From assembly GCF_023507745.1 (NCBI RefSeq), contig NZ_JALPZO010000123.1, positions 62,001 to 126,000 on the forward strand: 64,000 bases of DNA, in the 5' to 3' direction. This stretch comes from Vreelandella olivaria (lineage in GTDB: Bacteria; Pseudomonadota; Gammaproteobacteria; Pseudomonadales; Halomonadaceae). Below are positions 54,662 to 63,653 of the stretch, piece after piece. Position numbers and translations under genes: made by a program. The notes below the pieces were generated by a model. That model ran no database searches. It was given only the letters and a program-made list of their open reading frames with translations, and had not been told where the DNA came from. Positions within the stretch are counted from its first letter, which is position 1. Every line of letters starts with the position of its first letter.

Positions 54662-55219
54662 TCATGAACTTTTGAGTCGAAGCAGGGCCACCAACCTGCA
54701 ACTTAGCTGAAGCCCATATAGCGCCAGGGCGACAAACATTATGAACTTAACCGGATACACTAAAATCGGGCGGGGTCCAGCAATCGCCTGGCGACTCTCC
54801 CAAGCACCGATAGCGTTGGTCCACACCGCCCACACAACGATGACCACAGTCACGAGCGAAACCAACGTTATGAATCCATTCAGTAGCCGCACGGCGGTAC
54901 CGGTCAGCTTATCTGTCAAGAACTCGACTCGGATATGCGCATCACGCTCTTCGGCATGCGATAAGCCGAGATACACCACAGCAATCATTGTAAACATGGC
55001 CAACTCAGAGACACCGTAGAGTGGACGCGAAAAGCCTCGCGACACCAAATCGACAACCATGAACACCACCACCACCATCAATAGCCAGCCGCACAATTCC
55101 GCCAAGCTCTGATTGATCAAAGTCAATAAGCGTGGTCTGCGCACTTTAGCGGCTAATTCAGAGCTGGATTGTCGAGCCACGGGACACTCCTTAGTGTCGA
55201 CATTCGACTTATCATTCAT
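54662..55219 (-). CDS. dctQ: TRAP transporter small permease (DctQ)
   Basis: Small membrane subunit of the TRAP transporter, 185 residues with four hydrophobic segments. The central region has the usual RGFSRPLYGVSELAMFTM and HAEERDAHIRVEFL. The gene overlaps dctP by four bases (ATGA) and is 54 bases from dctM. The N-terminal 30 residues are polar and cytoplasmic. Confidence 0.9.
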   Translation of the reverse strand: MNDKSNVDTKECPVARQSSSELAAKVRRPRLLTLINQSLAELCGWLLMVVVVFMVVDLVSRGFSRPLYGVSELAMFTMIAVVYLGLSHAEERDAHIRVEFLTDKLTGTAVRLLNGFITLVSLVTVVIVVWAVWTNAIGAWESRQAIAGPRPILVYPVKFIMFVALALYGLQLSCRLVALLRLKSS

Positions 55220-56301
55220 GAGTCGCTGACCGAGGAGTCGTCATTAATGATCGCCTCTATCTTTTCGATAATCTGCGCGGGATTCTCGACTCCTGCAGCC
55301 TCCGCACTTTGTAGCCAGGTCTGGCGATTGCGTTCTACTGCCGGTAACGAGATAAACCTCTCAATGTCTTCGTCAGAGGCAGCTGTCACTGTATATCCGG
55401 CAGCTTCCTGAATCTCGACGATGCGGTCGAACTCGTTGGCGTAGTATTCACCGAAGGTCTGTCCCGCTTGCGCCGCTGCTTGCTCAAACCAGCCCTGCAT
55501 CTCTGCAGACATTGCCTCCCACTTACTCTGATTAACGGTAAGAATCATTGGGATCGCTAACCACAAGCGGCGTGTCGTCAGAATATTAGGTGCAACCTCG
55601 TCCATACCGGTACGGTTGAGGCTATCGTAATTGGTAAAGACACCATCGATAGCTCCCGACTGAAGCGACTGATAGGTATCACTCCAGGGTACAGATACCG
55701 GCGTTGCCCCCAGATCACCCAAAAGATTGAGCATCCACTGACTGGAAGCGCGTATCCGCTTACCTCGAAAATCATCGAGCGACATCACGGGTTCACGAAA
55801 GACACCCGAGTAAGGAAGAAAAGGATAGATATAGACAATTTTCTGACCCTGCCTGGCGAACTCTTCACGAAGCTCAGGAACTTGGTCATAGATGGCATGA
55901 TAAACTGACATGATGTCCGAGTAGTTCTCAGGGCCTGCCGGAAACAGTTGAAACGCACCATTTAAAAATAACTGATTGGGATAGTAATTGATGTTGATAA
56001 ACCCAATGTCAGCAACACCGTTTCTGACACCGCCGAGAATTTCATCGCCCTGCATGACTGAGCCTCCCCAGTAAGGCACTATTTCGATCCCGCCAGCAGA
56101 AACCTCACTCAAGGCATCCAGAAAGCCTTGTTCAGCAGCACCACGCAGACCATTCGGGGCAGTATTGGTCGCATACGTCAGCGTTTCCGCAGCAGCGGTA
56201 GTGCCGGGCATCATTGCCAAGCTAGCCCCAAAGGTTAGAGTGAAGGCAACGACGGCCATCTGACGGTGCCACTGAAGATATTGCTGATTCATTAAGGGCA
56301 T
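55216..56301 (-). CDS. dctP: TRAP transporter periplasmic binding protein (DctP)
   Basis: Extracytoplasmic solute receptor of the TRAP transporter. The start is set at ATG 56301, nine bases after GAGG; the frame opens at 56322 with no ribosome site there. The 361 residues begin with a signal peptide (AVVAFTLTFGASLAMM, cleavage after AAA). The body includes IVPYWGGSVMQGDEILGGV and DFRGKRIRASSQWMLNLLG, with the conserved Arg that binds a substrate carboxylate (in RGKRIR...). The ligand is probably an organic acid or acyl amino acid. The shared 19-base motif lies 79 bases upstream. Confidence 0.9.
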   Translation of the reverse strand: MPLMNQQYLQWHRQMAVVAFTLTFGASLAMMPGTTAAAETLTYATNTAPNGLRGAAEQGFLDALSEVSAGGIEIVPYWGGSVMQGDEILGGVRNGVADIGFININYYPNQLFLNGAFQLFPAGPENYSDIMSVYHAIYDQVPELREEFARQGQKIVYIYPFLPYSGVFREPVMSLDDFRGKRIRASSQWMLNLLGDLGATPVSVPWSDTYQSLQSGAIDGVFTNYDSLNRTGMDEVAPNILTTRRLWLAIPMILTVNQSKWEAMSAEMQGWFEQAAAQAGQTFGEYYANEFDRIVEIQEAAGYTVTAASDEDIERFISLPAVERNRQTWLQSAEAAGVENPAQIIEKIEAIINDDSSVSDS

Positions 56302-56379
56302 GGGGATAAACCTCGTTATCATTGCAGTTGAAGTGCGTCATCAAGTGACAGAAAAATAATCAGTGATATAACACACGCC

Positions 56380-56398
56380 TGTCTCATACCTTTTTGTC
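56380..56398 (-). promoter_or_regulatory. Conserved 19-base motif upstream of the TRAP genes
   Basis: On the plus strand TGTCTCATACCTTTTTGTC; the same sequence with one change occurs at 63912-63930 upstream of the hydantoinase. The two copies are at the start of the two parts of the same catabolic cluster. It is a candidate operator for a shared regulator, with a promoter just downstream. Confidence 0.55.
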
Positions 56399-56431
56399 GT
56401 CGGGCTATAAACTGATGTTAATCCAGTGACG

Positions 56432-57871
56432 CTACTCAATCGTTCCCTCTCGCCGAAGTAAACGCCCTGCACGATTGAGGACTGTTCCCTCCATCCAGGT
56501 TGGCTGCCCGTTGACCATAACCCAATCAATACCTACCGCCGGTTTTGTTGGCTCAACGAAGCTGGCCTCATCACAGATCCTATCGAAATCAAACAGGGTT
56601 AGGTCGGCAAAGGCCCCCTCGCGGATCACCCCCCGGTCGGTTAACCCGAAACGGGCCGCCGACATAGATGTCATTTTGCGAATCGCTTCCGGGAGGTCGA
56701 ACAGTGCTTCATCACGGCAATAATGACCAATGACGCGCGGAAAGCTACCCCACAGTCGTGGATGGGGGTTAGGGTCGCTGGGCAGTCCATCGGAGCCGAT
56801 CATAGTCAGAGGATGAGCTAGAACGCGACGTACATCCGCCTCATCCATATTGTGATAGATAGCACCAGCCGGCATCAGACGGCGTGCTGCTTCCGTTAGA
56901 TCGACCTCCCACTCCGCCGCGATTTCGCTCAGCAGGCGTCTCCCCTGTTCTGGATATGGCTTTGACCAAGTCACCAGAATGTCGAATTGGTCCGAGACTC
57001 GCCACAGGTCGAGCGTGGTCGAACAGGCCGAATAGGGATAACAGTCACAGTTGCATGGCTGTCCGCGAACTGCCAGCTCAAGCTTTTCCAGAGCGTGTCC
57101 ACTCTTTCCCCAGTTATCGACATCAGCACACTTCAGGTGCGATATCACCAAGGGTACGTGACCATGACGGGCTGTTTCGAACGCTTCATCCATTGCTTCG
57201 AACAACAGATCGCGCTCGTTACGCATATGCGTGGTGTAGATACCACCTTCCTCACCCACGACCTCCACGAGTGCTTTAACTTCTCGGGATGTGGCTTGAC
57301 GGGCATTGGTATAAGCGAGACCAGAACTCAACCCAATCGCACCACCTCGTAACGCAGTACGAAGTGCTTGGCGCATGACCAGTATCTCCTCGTCGCTAGC
57401 GGAACGATCGAAACCAGTCATGGCTCCAGCACGCAGCGTAGTATGTCCGATCAAAGCAGCAACGTTCACCGTCGGCACAGCCATCTCGACTGCTTCGGCA
57501 AATGCATCGAATGTCTGAAAAAAGGCGTCGCTTTCACCTAAGAGATTCATTGGGTCCGGGACATCACCAACAAGTTTTACCGGTGAGGCACTGATACCAC
57601 AGTTGCCGACGATAACCGTAGTGATGCCTTGAGTGATCTTGGGCAGCATCTCTGGCTGACGGATGGCGCAACTGTCATCATGGGTATGGACATCAATAAA
57701 ACCAGGAGAGAGATACCGACCTTCAGCCTCAACCACCTGTGCGGCCTGCGTGGTACCCAGATCACCGATAGACACGATTCGATCTGCCTTAACGCCAATA
57801 TCAGCAACGAACGGATCATTACCGGTACCATCAACAACGTAGGCCCGGCGAATAACTACATCGAATGTCAT
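56432..57871 (-). CDS. D-aminoacylase (N-acyl-D-amino-acid deacylase)
   Basis: Amidohydrolase that releases D-amino acids from N-acyl (for example N-acetyl) derivatives. The 479 residues show the metal site SPGFIDVHTHDD, the zinc Cys in VIVGNCGISASP, the ligand His in YTTHMRNE, HLKCAD, and the catalytic Asp in IGSDGLPSDPNPHPR. This combination, especially GNCGIS, marks the D-aminoacylase family. AGGAG lies six bases before the ATG. The next gene downstream is the TRAP receptor, suggesting import of acyl-D-amino acids. Confidence 0.92.
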   Translation of the reverse strand: MTFDVVIRRAYVVDGTGNDPFVADIGVKADRIVSIGDLGTTQAAQVVEAEGRYLSPGFIDVHTHDDSCAIRQPEMLPKITQGITTVIVGNCGISASPVKLVGDVPDPMNLLGESDAFFQTFDAFAEAVEMAVPTVNVAALIGHTTLRAGAMTGFDRSASDEEILVMRQALRTALRGGAIGLSSGLAYTNARQATSREVKALVEVVGEEGGIYTTHMRNERDLLFEAMDEAFETARHGHVPLVISHLKCADVDNWGKSGHALEKLELAVRGQPCNCDCYPYSACSTTLDLWRVSDQFDILVTWSKPYPEQGRRLLSEIAAEWEVDLTEAARRLMPAGAIYHNMDEADVRRVLAHPLTMIGSDGLPSDPNPHPRLWGSFPRVIGHYCRDEALFDLPEAIRKMTSMSAARFGLTDRGVIREGAFADLTLFDFDRICDEASFVEPTKPAVGIDWVMVNGQPTWMEGTVLNRAGRLLRREGTIE

Positions 57872-57980
57872 GCTTCTCTCCTGAGAGTGACGCGCCTGAG
57901 TATATGGTTCTGTCAGTGCCGGAGCATGGATAGTGATGGCATTGCACTGAGCAGTGCGCTTGGTTCAATGAAAAGCTTAC

Positions 57981-58901
57981 CTAGCGCTCGACCCCAGTTT
58001 GCGAAGTAATTCGCCCGTAATGCTCGATACGACGGTGACGCGCAAAGTCGAAGATAGTCTTCTTGCCAAATTGGCAGAGATCCATATCACACCGCGCAAC
58101 AATCAGTTCATCACCCTCTCCTTTAGCTCGTGCAACAACGAAGCCATTAGGATCGACGATGACCGTACCGCCCATCAGCGGAAAACCATCCTCAACCCCG
58201 GCTTTAGCAACGGCCACAGCCCAGGTGGCGTTCTGATAGGCGCCCGAGGTGATCGAAAGCTCAGAGTGATACAAGCGTTTTTCCATGCCTTCGTCGCTAT
58301 TTTGTGCATTAACCGCAGGCGTGTTGTAACCCAGCAGAACCAGTTCGACACCTTGCAGGCCCATAACGCGCCAGGTTTCCGGCCAGCGGCGATCATTACA
58401 GATGCACATGCCCATTAGCGTGTTCTCATTATCAAAGGTCTCGAAGCCAAGGTCGCCGGGTTCGAAGTAACGCTTCTCAAGATGCTGGAAGTCACGCTCG
58501 GTGTCGTACTCGACATGACCCGGCAAATGAATCTTGCGATATTTACCGACGATCTCACCCTGCCGATTGGTTAGGATGGAAGTATTGAAATGGCGTCCTC
58601 CCGGCGTCAGCTCGGCATAGCCAAAAGAGATAGCGATGCCGTGCTCACAAGCACGGTCAAACAGGGGACGGGTTGCCGCATTGGGCATTTCGCGCTCGAA
58701 CCAAGTATCGACCTCAGTTTGATCTTCCATGTACCAGCGCGGGAAAAAGGTAGTCAGCGCCAATTCTGGATAAACGACTAGATCGCAGCCTTGCTCAGCG
58801 GCTTGATCCAATAGCGCGATCATTCGCACAACCACAGTTTCCCGACGATCACTTTTTTGAATCGCCCCCATTTGAGCACCACCAATCACCCACTCACGCA
58901 T
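57981..58901 (-). CDS. N-carbamoyl-D-amino-acid hydrolase (D-carbamoylase)
   Basis: Nitrilase-superfamily enzyme that hydrolyses N-carbamoyl-D-amino acids to D-amino acid, carbon dioxide and ammonia. The 306 residues carry the triad Glu46 (YPELALTTFFPRW), Lys123 (GKYRKIHLPGH) and Cys168 (CICNDRRWPETWRVMGLQG). These segments and LEKRYFEPGDLGF closely follow the D-carbamoylase of Agrobacterium as remembered, including length (about 304). A hydantoinase gene in the same cluster would supply the substrate. AAGGA precedes the ATG at a normal distance. This makes it distinct from the beta-ureidopropionase at 32078. Confidence 0.92.
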   Translation of the reverse strand: MREWVIGGAQMGAIQKSDRRETVVVRMIALLDQAAEQGCDLVVYPELALTTFFPRWYMEDQTEVDTWFEREMPNAATRPLFDRACEHGIAISFGYAELTPGGRHFNTSILTNRQGEIVGKYRKIHLPGHVEYDTERDFQHLEKRYFEPGDLGFETFDNENTLMGMCICNDRRWPETWRVMGLQGVELVLLGYNTPAVNAQNSDEGMEKRLYHSELSITSGAYQNATWAVAVAKAGVEDGFPLMGGTVIVDPNGFVVARAKGEGDELIVARCDMDLCQFGKKTIFDFARHRRIEHYGRITSQTGVER

Positions 58902-58952
58902 GTTTATTTCCTTTTATCGTTACGGCATTGAAATCGTTACTGCATATTAGGC

Positions 58953-59618
58953 TCAGCGATTAAACTTGCGTTCGAAACGACTAATTAAGCGCACCAATGG
59001 CCAGAGCAACAGCAAATAAATTAGCGCTGCCAGAACAATTGGGGAGGAGTTATAGCTCATCGAGCGCACCATATCCGCACGGTATAAAAGCTCGCCAAGT
59101 GACACCACACTGGCCAATGATGTCAGTTTGACCACCTCCACAGTATTCGAGAGAAGGTCAGGAAGTACATTGCGTACCGCCTGAGGGAGAATCACCCACA
59201 GCATGGTCTGAAACTGTGTCAACCCTGTCGAGCGGGCACCTTCAAACTGCCCTGGCGCAATTGATAGCAGCCCTGCACGGTAGACTTCGCAGTAATAGGC
59301 CGAGGTATTGAGAACAAATGCAATCACTACCGCAGCATAGGGCGATAACTCTATGCCGGTAAACGGCACCCCTGAATAGACAAAGACCAGCAACACCAAG
59401 GGCGGCACAGCACGAAACAGATCGACGAATACAATGGTCGGCCAACTCACCCAGTGACGGGGACTACCCGATGCGATAGCCAGCAATAACCCCACGATGC
59501 CACCCAAAGAAATGACCACTACACAGATCAGTAGAGTAACGCTGAGCCCTTTTAATAGAAGGGGCAACGACTGCAGCATTAAATCGAGGTTGAAGAATTG
59601 GTTTGCAATGACATCCAT
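58953..59618 (-). CDS. Amino-acid ABC transporter permease (second)
   Basis: HisM/ArtQ-type inner-membrane permease of 221 residues. It has five hydrophobic segments and the coupling-loop region EGARSTGLTQFQTMLWVILPQAVRNVLPDL. It begins one base after the stop of the first permease, so the two are co-translated and probably form a heterodimer. The D-carbamoylase gene follows 51 bases downstream. Confidence 0.92.
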   Translation of the reverse strand: MDVIANQFFNLDLMLQSLPLLLKGLSVTLLICVVVISLGGIVGLLLAIASGSPRHWVSWPTIVFVDLFRAVPPLVLLVFVYSGVPFTGIELSPYAAVVIAFVLNTSAYYCEVYRAGLLSIAPGQFEGARSTGLTQFQTMLWVILPQAVRNVLPDLLSNTVEVVKLTSLASVVSLGELLYRADMVRSMSYNSSPIVLAALIYLLLLWPLVRLISRFERKFNR

Positions 59619-59619
59619 A

Positions 59620-60303
59620 TCACCGCCTCCGCCAGTTCACACTAGATTCAAGCCAACGCCCCATAACGACGAAGGGCAAGAACAGTACGACGTAAGCCAA
59701 TGCTCCCAACGTCAGAGGTGTTGCACTCCCAGAAAAGGATTGGGCACTCGATGCCTGATAGAGAATTTCTGGAACACCGATCACCGTCCCCAATGCGGTC
59801 ATCTTGGTGATCGCAATAGAGCGATTGGTCAGTGAAGGTATCGACATACGCATCGCCTGGGGAAGCACGACCCATATCAGTACTGTGAGGCTGCGCATGC
59901 CAGTGGCTCGTGCAGCCTCCCATTGCCCCGGCTCCACTGCGCGGATACCTGCCCAGAAAATTTCCTCTGCGAAAGCCGCCAATACCAGACTCAGTACCAG
60001 AAACAGCACCATCCACGCTGTTAACGTGACCCCGACACTGGGCAATCCGAAATAAAAAATCAGCACAACCACCAGCGGAGGTAAAGCTCGCCAGATGTCG
60101 GCAAACACCACAATCAGCAGACTAATAGGCCTTATACCGGCACTTCGTATACAGGCCAGCAGCAGACCCATCACCAGTCCACAGACCACTATGGCCACAG
60201 CCAATCCCAACGTAACCCACAATCCGTCAAGGATCTGTGGCCAGTACTTTTTTATAATCACAGGATCGAAGAACACCTGCATAAAATGGCGAAGTCCATC
60301 CAT
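59620..60303 (-). CDS. Amino-acid ABC transporter permease (first)
   Basis: HisQ/GlnP-type permease of 227 residues with the coupling loop WEAARATGMRSLTVLIWVVL. Hydrophobic segments surround VLIFYFGLPSVGV. The gene is separated from the binding-protein gene by 124 bases that contain a hairpin, so the permeases may be expressed at a lower level than the receptor. Confidence 0.92.
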   Translation of the reverse strand: MDGLRHFMQVFFDPVIIKKYWPQILDGLWVTLGLAVAIVVCGLVMGLLLACIRSAGIRPISLLIVVFADIWRALPPLVVVLIFYFGLPSVGVTLTAWMVLFLVLSLVLAAFAEEIFWAGIRAVEPGQWEAARATGMRSLTVLIWVVLPQAMRMSIPSLTNRSIAITKMTALGTVIGVPEILYQASSAQSFSGSATPLTLGALAYVVLFLPFVVMGRWLESSVNWRRR

Positions 60304-60381
60304 AAGTGCCTACTCCTGGACAATCAAAAAAGCCATATACTCGAGTGACCAGCGGTTGTCGCTCACATTTTATGTATTAAT

Positions 60382-60420
60382 CTCTAAAACTTTTTCTCAC
60401 CTTTATGCGAGTTTTTAGAG
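60382..60420 (-). terminator. Hairpin between ABC receptor and permease genes
   Basis: On the minus strand CTCTAAAA and TTTTAGAG pair around an inner CTC/GAG stem, in the gap after the receptor stop. AT-rich and with a poor T-run, it may be a partial terminator or an mRNA-stabilising structure that raises receptor levels over permease. Confidence 0.4.
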
Positions 60421-60427
60421 CAGGCGC

Positions 60428-61303
60428 TCAATTACATGTGAAGACACGGTCGTCCGCGACATAACCCGAAAACCCAGGTTGGCCATATCCAGAAATTGGC
60501 GTTACCGCTGTGGAGCCTTCGACAGGTTCCACGCCAAACCACTTTTTGGATAGCTCGGCTATAGTGCCGTTGATTTTCAAGCACTCAAGAGCATCTTCAA
60601 CTCGATTCCGAGTATCGGTATCATCCTTTCGAAAAGGGATCGCCCACACCAGACCGGTGCGGACTAGATAGGAAAGTTCGAGACCAGGGTTCTGGTTCAC
60701 TGCATAGGCAGAAACCGTGTTTCCAGCCACATTCGCTGCGGCACGCCCGCTCATCACTGCCTGAATCGCATCGCTGTTGGTGCCATAACTTTCGACTTGC
60801 CAACCATATTCATCGGCATGCTCGCGTGCCCAGCTGTCGTATGCCGACCCTCTATTGACAGCAACCACCTTGTCCCTCAACTGATTTAAGTCGGTGATTT
60901 CCTGCGCCCCCGCCTGAATTACGAATTGAAAATCCGTATCCAAATAGCCTTCGCTAAACAGCAGGTTATCAGCGCGCTCCTCGGTCACAGTGGTGGGGGC
61001 CATTAAGAAGTCATAGGTGCCAGCCTGCAGTCCCGGAATCAGTCCAGAAAACTGCGCAGCTGTAATCCTCATTTCCACACCCATCTGTTCACCCAGTGCA
61101 TTGGCCAGATCGACGTTAAAACCTTGCACGTCACCATCCATAGTTTGCATGGCGTGCGGTGCGAAGGTGCCATCCAGTGCTACATGATAGTGAGTCGGCT
61201 CACCGGCATGAACTGTGGATACCCCCAAGCCCAAGACGACCAGTGATGGTTTCAGACAGCATCCTAGAAGGCTAGACAGCGATGAAGAGAAAGTTGGAGA
61301 CAT
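60428..61303 (-). CDS. Amino-acid ABC transporter substrate-binding protein
   Basis: Family-3 periplasmic receptor of 291 residues. The start is taken at ATG 61303 (MSPTFSSSLSS), with GGGA upstream; the frame opens at 61351 but that part overlaps the ATPase gene and lacks a signal sequence. A signal peptide (SLVVLGLGVSTVHA) is followed by YHVALDGTFAPHAM, GFNVDLANALGEQMGVEMRI and MAPTTVTEERADNLLFS. The ligand is unknown, probably a hydantoin, carbamoyl or D-amino acid by context. Confidence 0.9.
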   Translation of the reverse strand: MSPTFSSSLSSLLGCCLKPSLVVLGLGVSTVHAGEPTHYHVALDGTFAPHAMQTMDGDVQGFNVDLANALGEQMGVEMRITAAQFSGLIPGLQAGTYDFLMAPTTVTEERADNLLFSEGYLDTDFQFVIQAGAQEITDLNQLRDKVVAVNRGSAYDSWAREHADEYGWQVESYGTNSDAIQAVMSGRAAANVAGNTVSAYAVNQNPGLELSYLVRTGLVWAIPFRKDDTDTRNRVEDALECLKINGTIAELSKKWFGVEPVEGSTAVTPISGYGQPGFSGYVADDRVFTCN

Positions 61304-61341
61304 AGGTGTTGTTCCCGTTTTATGGATGTAGAACCGGTTTG

Positions 61342-62130
61342 TTAGTGGCACTGCTCAACAAAAGCCTGCGTACGCTCTTGCAGTGGCGCTGCGAAAATCT
61401 GCTCGGGCGGCCCCTGCTCAACGATATAACCATCGGCCATGAACACCACACGATCAGCCACAGCTCGGGCAAATGCCATCTCATGAGTCACCACTAACAT
61501 CGTCATGCCGCTCTCGCGCAATTCCCGCATCACCTCCAGCACACTGCCGACCAATTCTGGATCCAGCGAACTTGTTGGCTCATCGAATAGAACAATCATC
61601 GGATTAAGGGCGATGGCGCGGGCAATGCCTACACGCTGCTGTTGTCCGCCCGACAGCTGGTGTGGATAGTGCCCGGCACGTTCCGACAGCTTCACACGAG
61701 ACAACGCTTCAAGCGCTACCGCCTCAGCCTTACGGCGTGTCATTTTCTTCACCAGCCGCAGTGCCAATGCCACGTTACCGAGCGCCGTGAAATGGGGATA
61801 AAGGTTAAACTGCTGGAAGACCATACCGACTTTCTGACGCATACGATCAATCGAGGTATTGCGATCCATCAGATCGATACCATCAATGATCACTTGGCCA
61901 CCACTGGGCACTTCCAAGCAATTGCAGCAGCGCAGCATGGTGCTCTTTCCTGAGCCGGAGGGACCAATCACACAGACCAACTCCCCTGGGAGAACACTCA
62001 GATCGAGGCTCTCAAGCACCACCTGCTGCCCAAACACCTTCCGCAACCCGATCAGCTCCAGAATCGGAAAAGGGTTGTGGGCATTCGCCCCAGCGACCAC
62101 TGATGAACTGGGTGTTATGGTATCGTTCAT
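61342..62130 (-). CDS. Amino-acid ABC transporter ATP-binding protein (GlnQ-like)
   Basis: ATPase of 262 residues with Walker [14 protein letters not shown], signature [15 protein letters not shown], Walker [17 protein letters not shown] and switch His in VVTHEMAFA. It is of the polar amino-acid (GlnQ/HisP) group. Its start overlaps the hydantoinase stop by four bases (ATGA), so import and hydantoin hydrolysis are translationally coupled. Confidence 0.94.
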   Translation of the reverse strand: MNDTITPSSSVVAGANAHNPFPILELIGLRKVFGQQVVLESLDLSVLPGELVCVIGPSGSGKSTMLRCCNCLEVPSGGQVIIDGIDLMDRNTSIDRMRQKVGMVFQQFNLYPHFTALGNVALALRLVKKMTRRKAEAVALEALSRVKLSERAGHYPHQLSGGQQQRVGIARAIALNPMIVLFDEPTSSLDPELVGSVLEVMRELRESGMTMLVVTHEMAFARAVADRVVFMADGYIVEQGPPEQIFAAPLQERTQAFVEQCH

Positions 62131-63653
62131 GCTCTGTTCTCACCCAGGCTGGTGGGTCCATCTGTTGACGGATTCACCAATTGGCGGATCAGCGCTTTCG
62201 GATCGCGTAAGGCACGCACCTTGGCGACTGGCTCGGGAAGCCCACAGGCTAGGAACTCACCACTACCGCGGGCAACCTTGATCTCGCCATCTTCGATGAC
62301 GACACGGCCGCGATTGATCACTACATCCGGCCAGCCGGTCACCTTCATGCCTTCGTAAGGGGTATAGTCAACATTGTCATGCAGTAGATCGTTAGTGATC
62401 GTGACTTCGCGCTCTTCGTCCCATATCACGATGTCGGCATCCGAACCCACTGCGATAGTGCCCTTACGCGGATATAAGCCATAGGTACGAGCATGATTGG
62501 TCGCGGTGAGTGCCACAAACTCATTGATCGTCAGACGTCCTTTCAAGTAGCCCTCGCTGAATAGCAAAGGCATGCGCACCTCCAGGCCGGGCAAACCGTT
62601 GGCCATCTCTCGGAAACCCGTCTTTTCGCCTTTCGGCAGCTTGCCGGTTTCATCCCAGCAGTATGGCGCATGATCAGAGGAGTAAAGTGACAGACTCCCC
62701 TCCATCAGTCCTTGCCACATGGCACGCTGACAGCGTTCGTCACGCGGTGGCGGACTGCAACAGAATTTGGCCCCTTCGACACCAGGCTTGTCGATGTCGG
62801 CAGCGGTCAGGAACAGATACTGTGGGCAGGTTTCTGCATAAAGTGCGGCGCCCTTTTGCTGTGCCTGGCGGATACAGTCCAAGGTACCGACTTCCGAGAC
62901 ATGCACGATTAGAATTGGTGTTTCCAGGATTCGAGATAGCGTCACCACCCGGTTGGTAGCTTCGGTCTCGGCGAGCCCACTGTGTGCCACCGCATGGTAT
63001 TTTGGTGCGTTCAATCCCCGTTCGACAAGGCGGTCGCCAAGCCAGCGAATCACATCATTGTTCTCGGCATGCACCATGACCAACGCACCCTCACGATCCG
63101 CCAGAGCTAGCACATCGAGAATCTGATAATCGTCCAACTTCATACGCTCATAGGTCATGAAGACCTTGATCGAGGTCACCCCTTGGCGAATAGCACGTGG
63201 CAAATCCGTCTTCAGAGCCAAGTCATCCAGGTTGGTGACGATGACATGAAAGCCATAATCGATCACCGCCTTCTCTTCGGCTCGCGCACTGTAATCCTCA
63301 AGCACCTCGCGCACACTATCATTGCGATGTTGGGCCGCAAACGGCATGATGGTAGTGTTACCACCAAACGCTGCGGAGACAGTAGCCGAATAGAAGTCAT
63401 CGGCACACATCAGCCCCATCCCCGATAACTGCTCAACATGGCAATGGCTGTCAATACCACCGGGTAACACCCATCGACCACACGCATCAATATCACGTTT
63501 ACCTGCTGGCAATCCTTCGGCAATTGCGGAGATTTTACCGTTGATGATGCCAATATCGGCTGCGAAGATATCGGTTGCCGTCGCCACCTGACCATTGCGA
63601 ACCACCATGTCGAAGGCTCTATTCAGATGAGTTTGAGTGGTGATTGTTGTCAT
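62127..63653 (-). CDS. D-hydantoinase / dihydropyrimidinase-type amidohydrolase
   Basis: Opens hydantoins or dihydropyrimidines to carbamoyl amino acids. The 508 residues show [16 protein letters not shown] (metal His pair), the carboxylated Lys in [33 protein letters not shown] and [10 protein letters not shown]. It is divergent from the dihydropyrimidinase at 32960, and the metal-site segment lacks the HMQMPF seen there. Together with the D-carbamoylase five genes downstream it would convert D-hydantoins to D-amino acids. AGGAG precedes the ATG by five bases. It is the first gene of the cluster in this window. Confidence 0.9.
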   Translation of the reverse strand: MTTITTQTHLNRAFDMVVRNGQVATATDIFAADIGIINGKISAIAEGLPAGKRDIDACGRWVLPGGIDSHCHVEQLSGMGLMCADDFYSATVSAAFGGNTTIMPFAAQHRNDSVREVLEDYSARAEEKAVIDYGFHVIVTNLDDLALKTDLPRAIRQGVTSIKVFMTYERMKLDDYQILDVLALADREGALVMVHAENNDVIRWLGDRLVERGLNAPKYHAVAHSGLAETEATNRVVTLSRILETPILIVHVSEVGTLDCIRQAQQKGAALYAETCPQYLFLTAADIDKPGVEGAKFCCSPPPRDERCQRAMWQGLMEGSLSLYSSDHAPYCWDETGKLPKGEKTGFREMANGLPGLEVRMPLLFSEGYLKGRLTINEFVALTATNHARTYGLYPRKGTIAVGSDADIVIWDEEREVTITNDLLHDNVDYTPYEGMKVTGWPDVVINRGRVVIEDGEIKVARGSGEFLACGLPEPVAKVRALRDPKALIRQLVNPSTDGPTSLGENRA

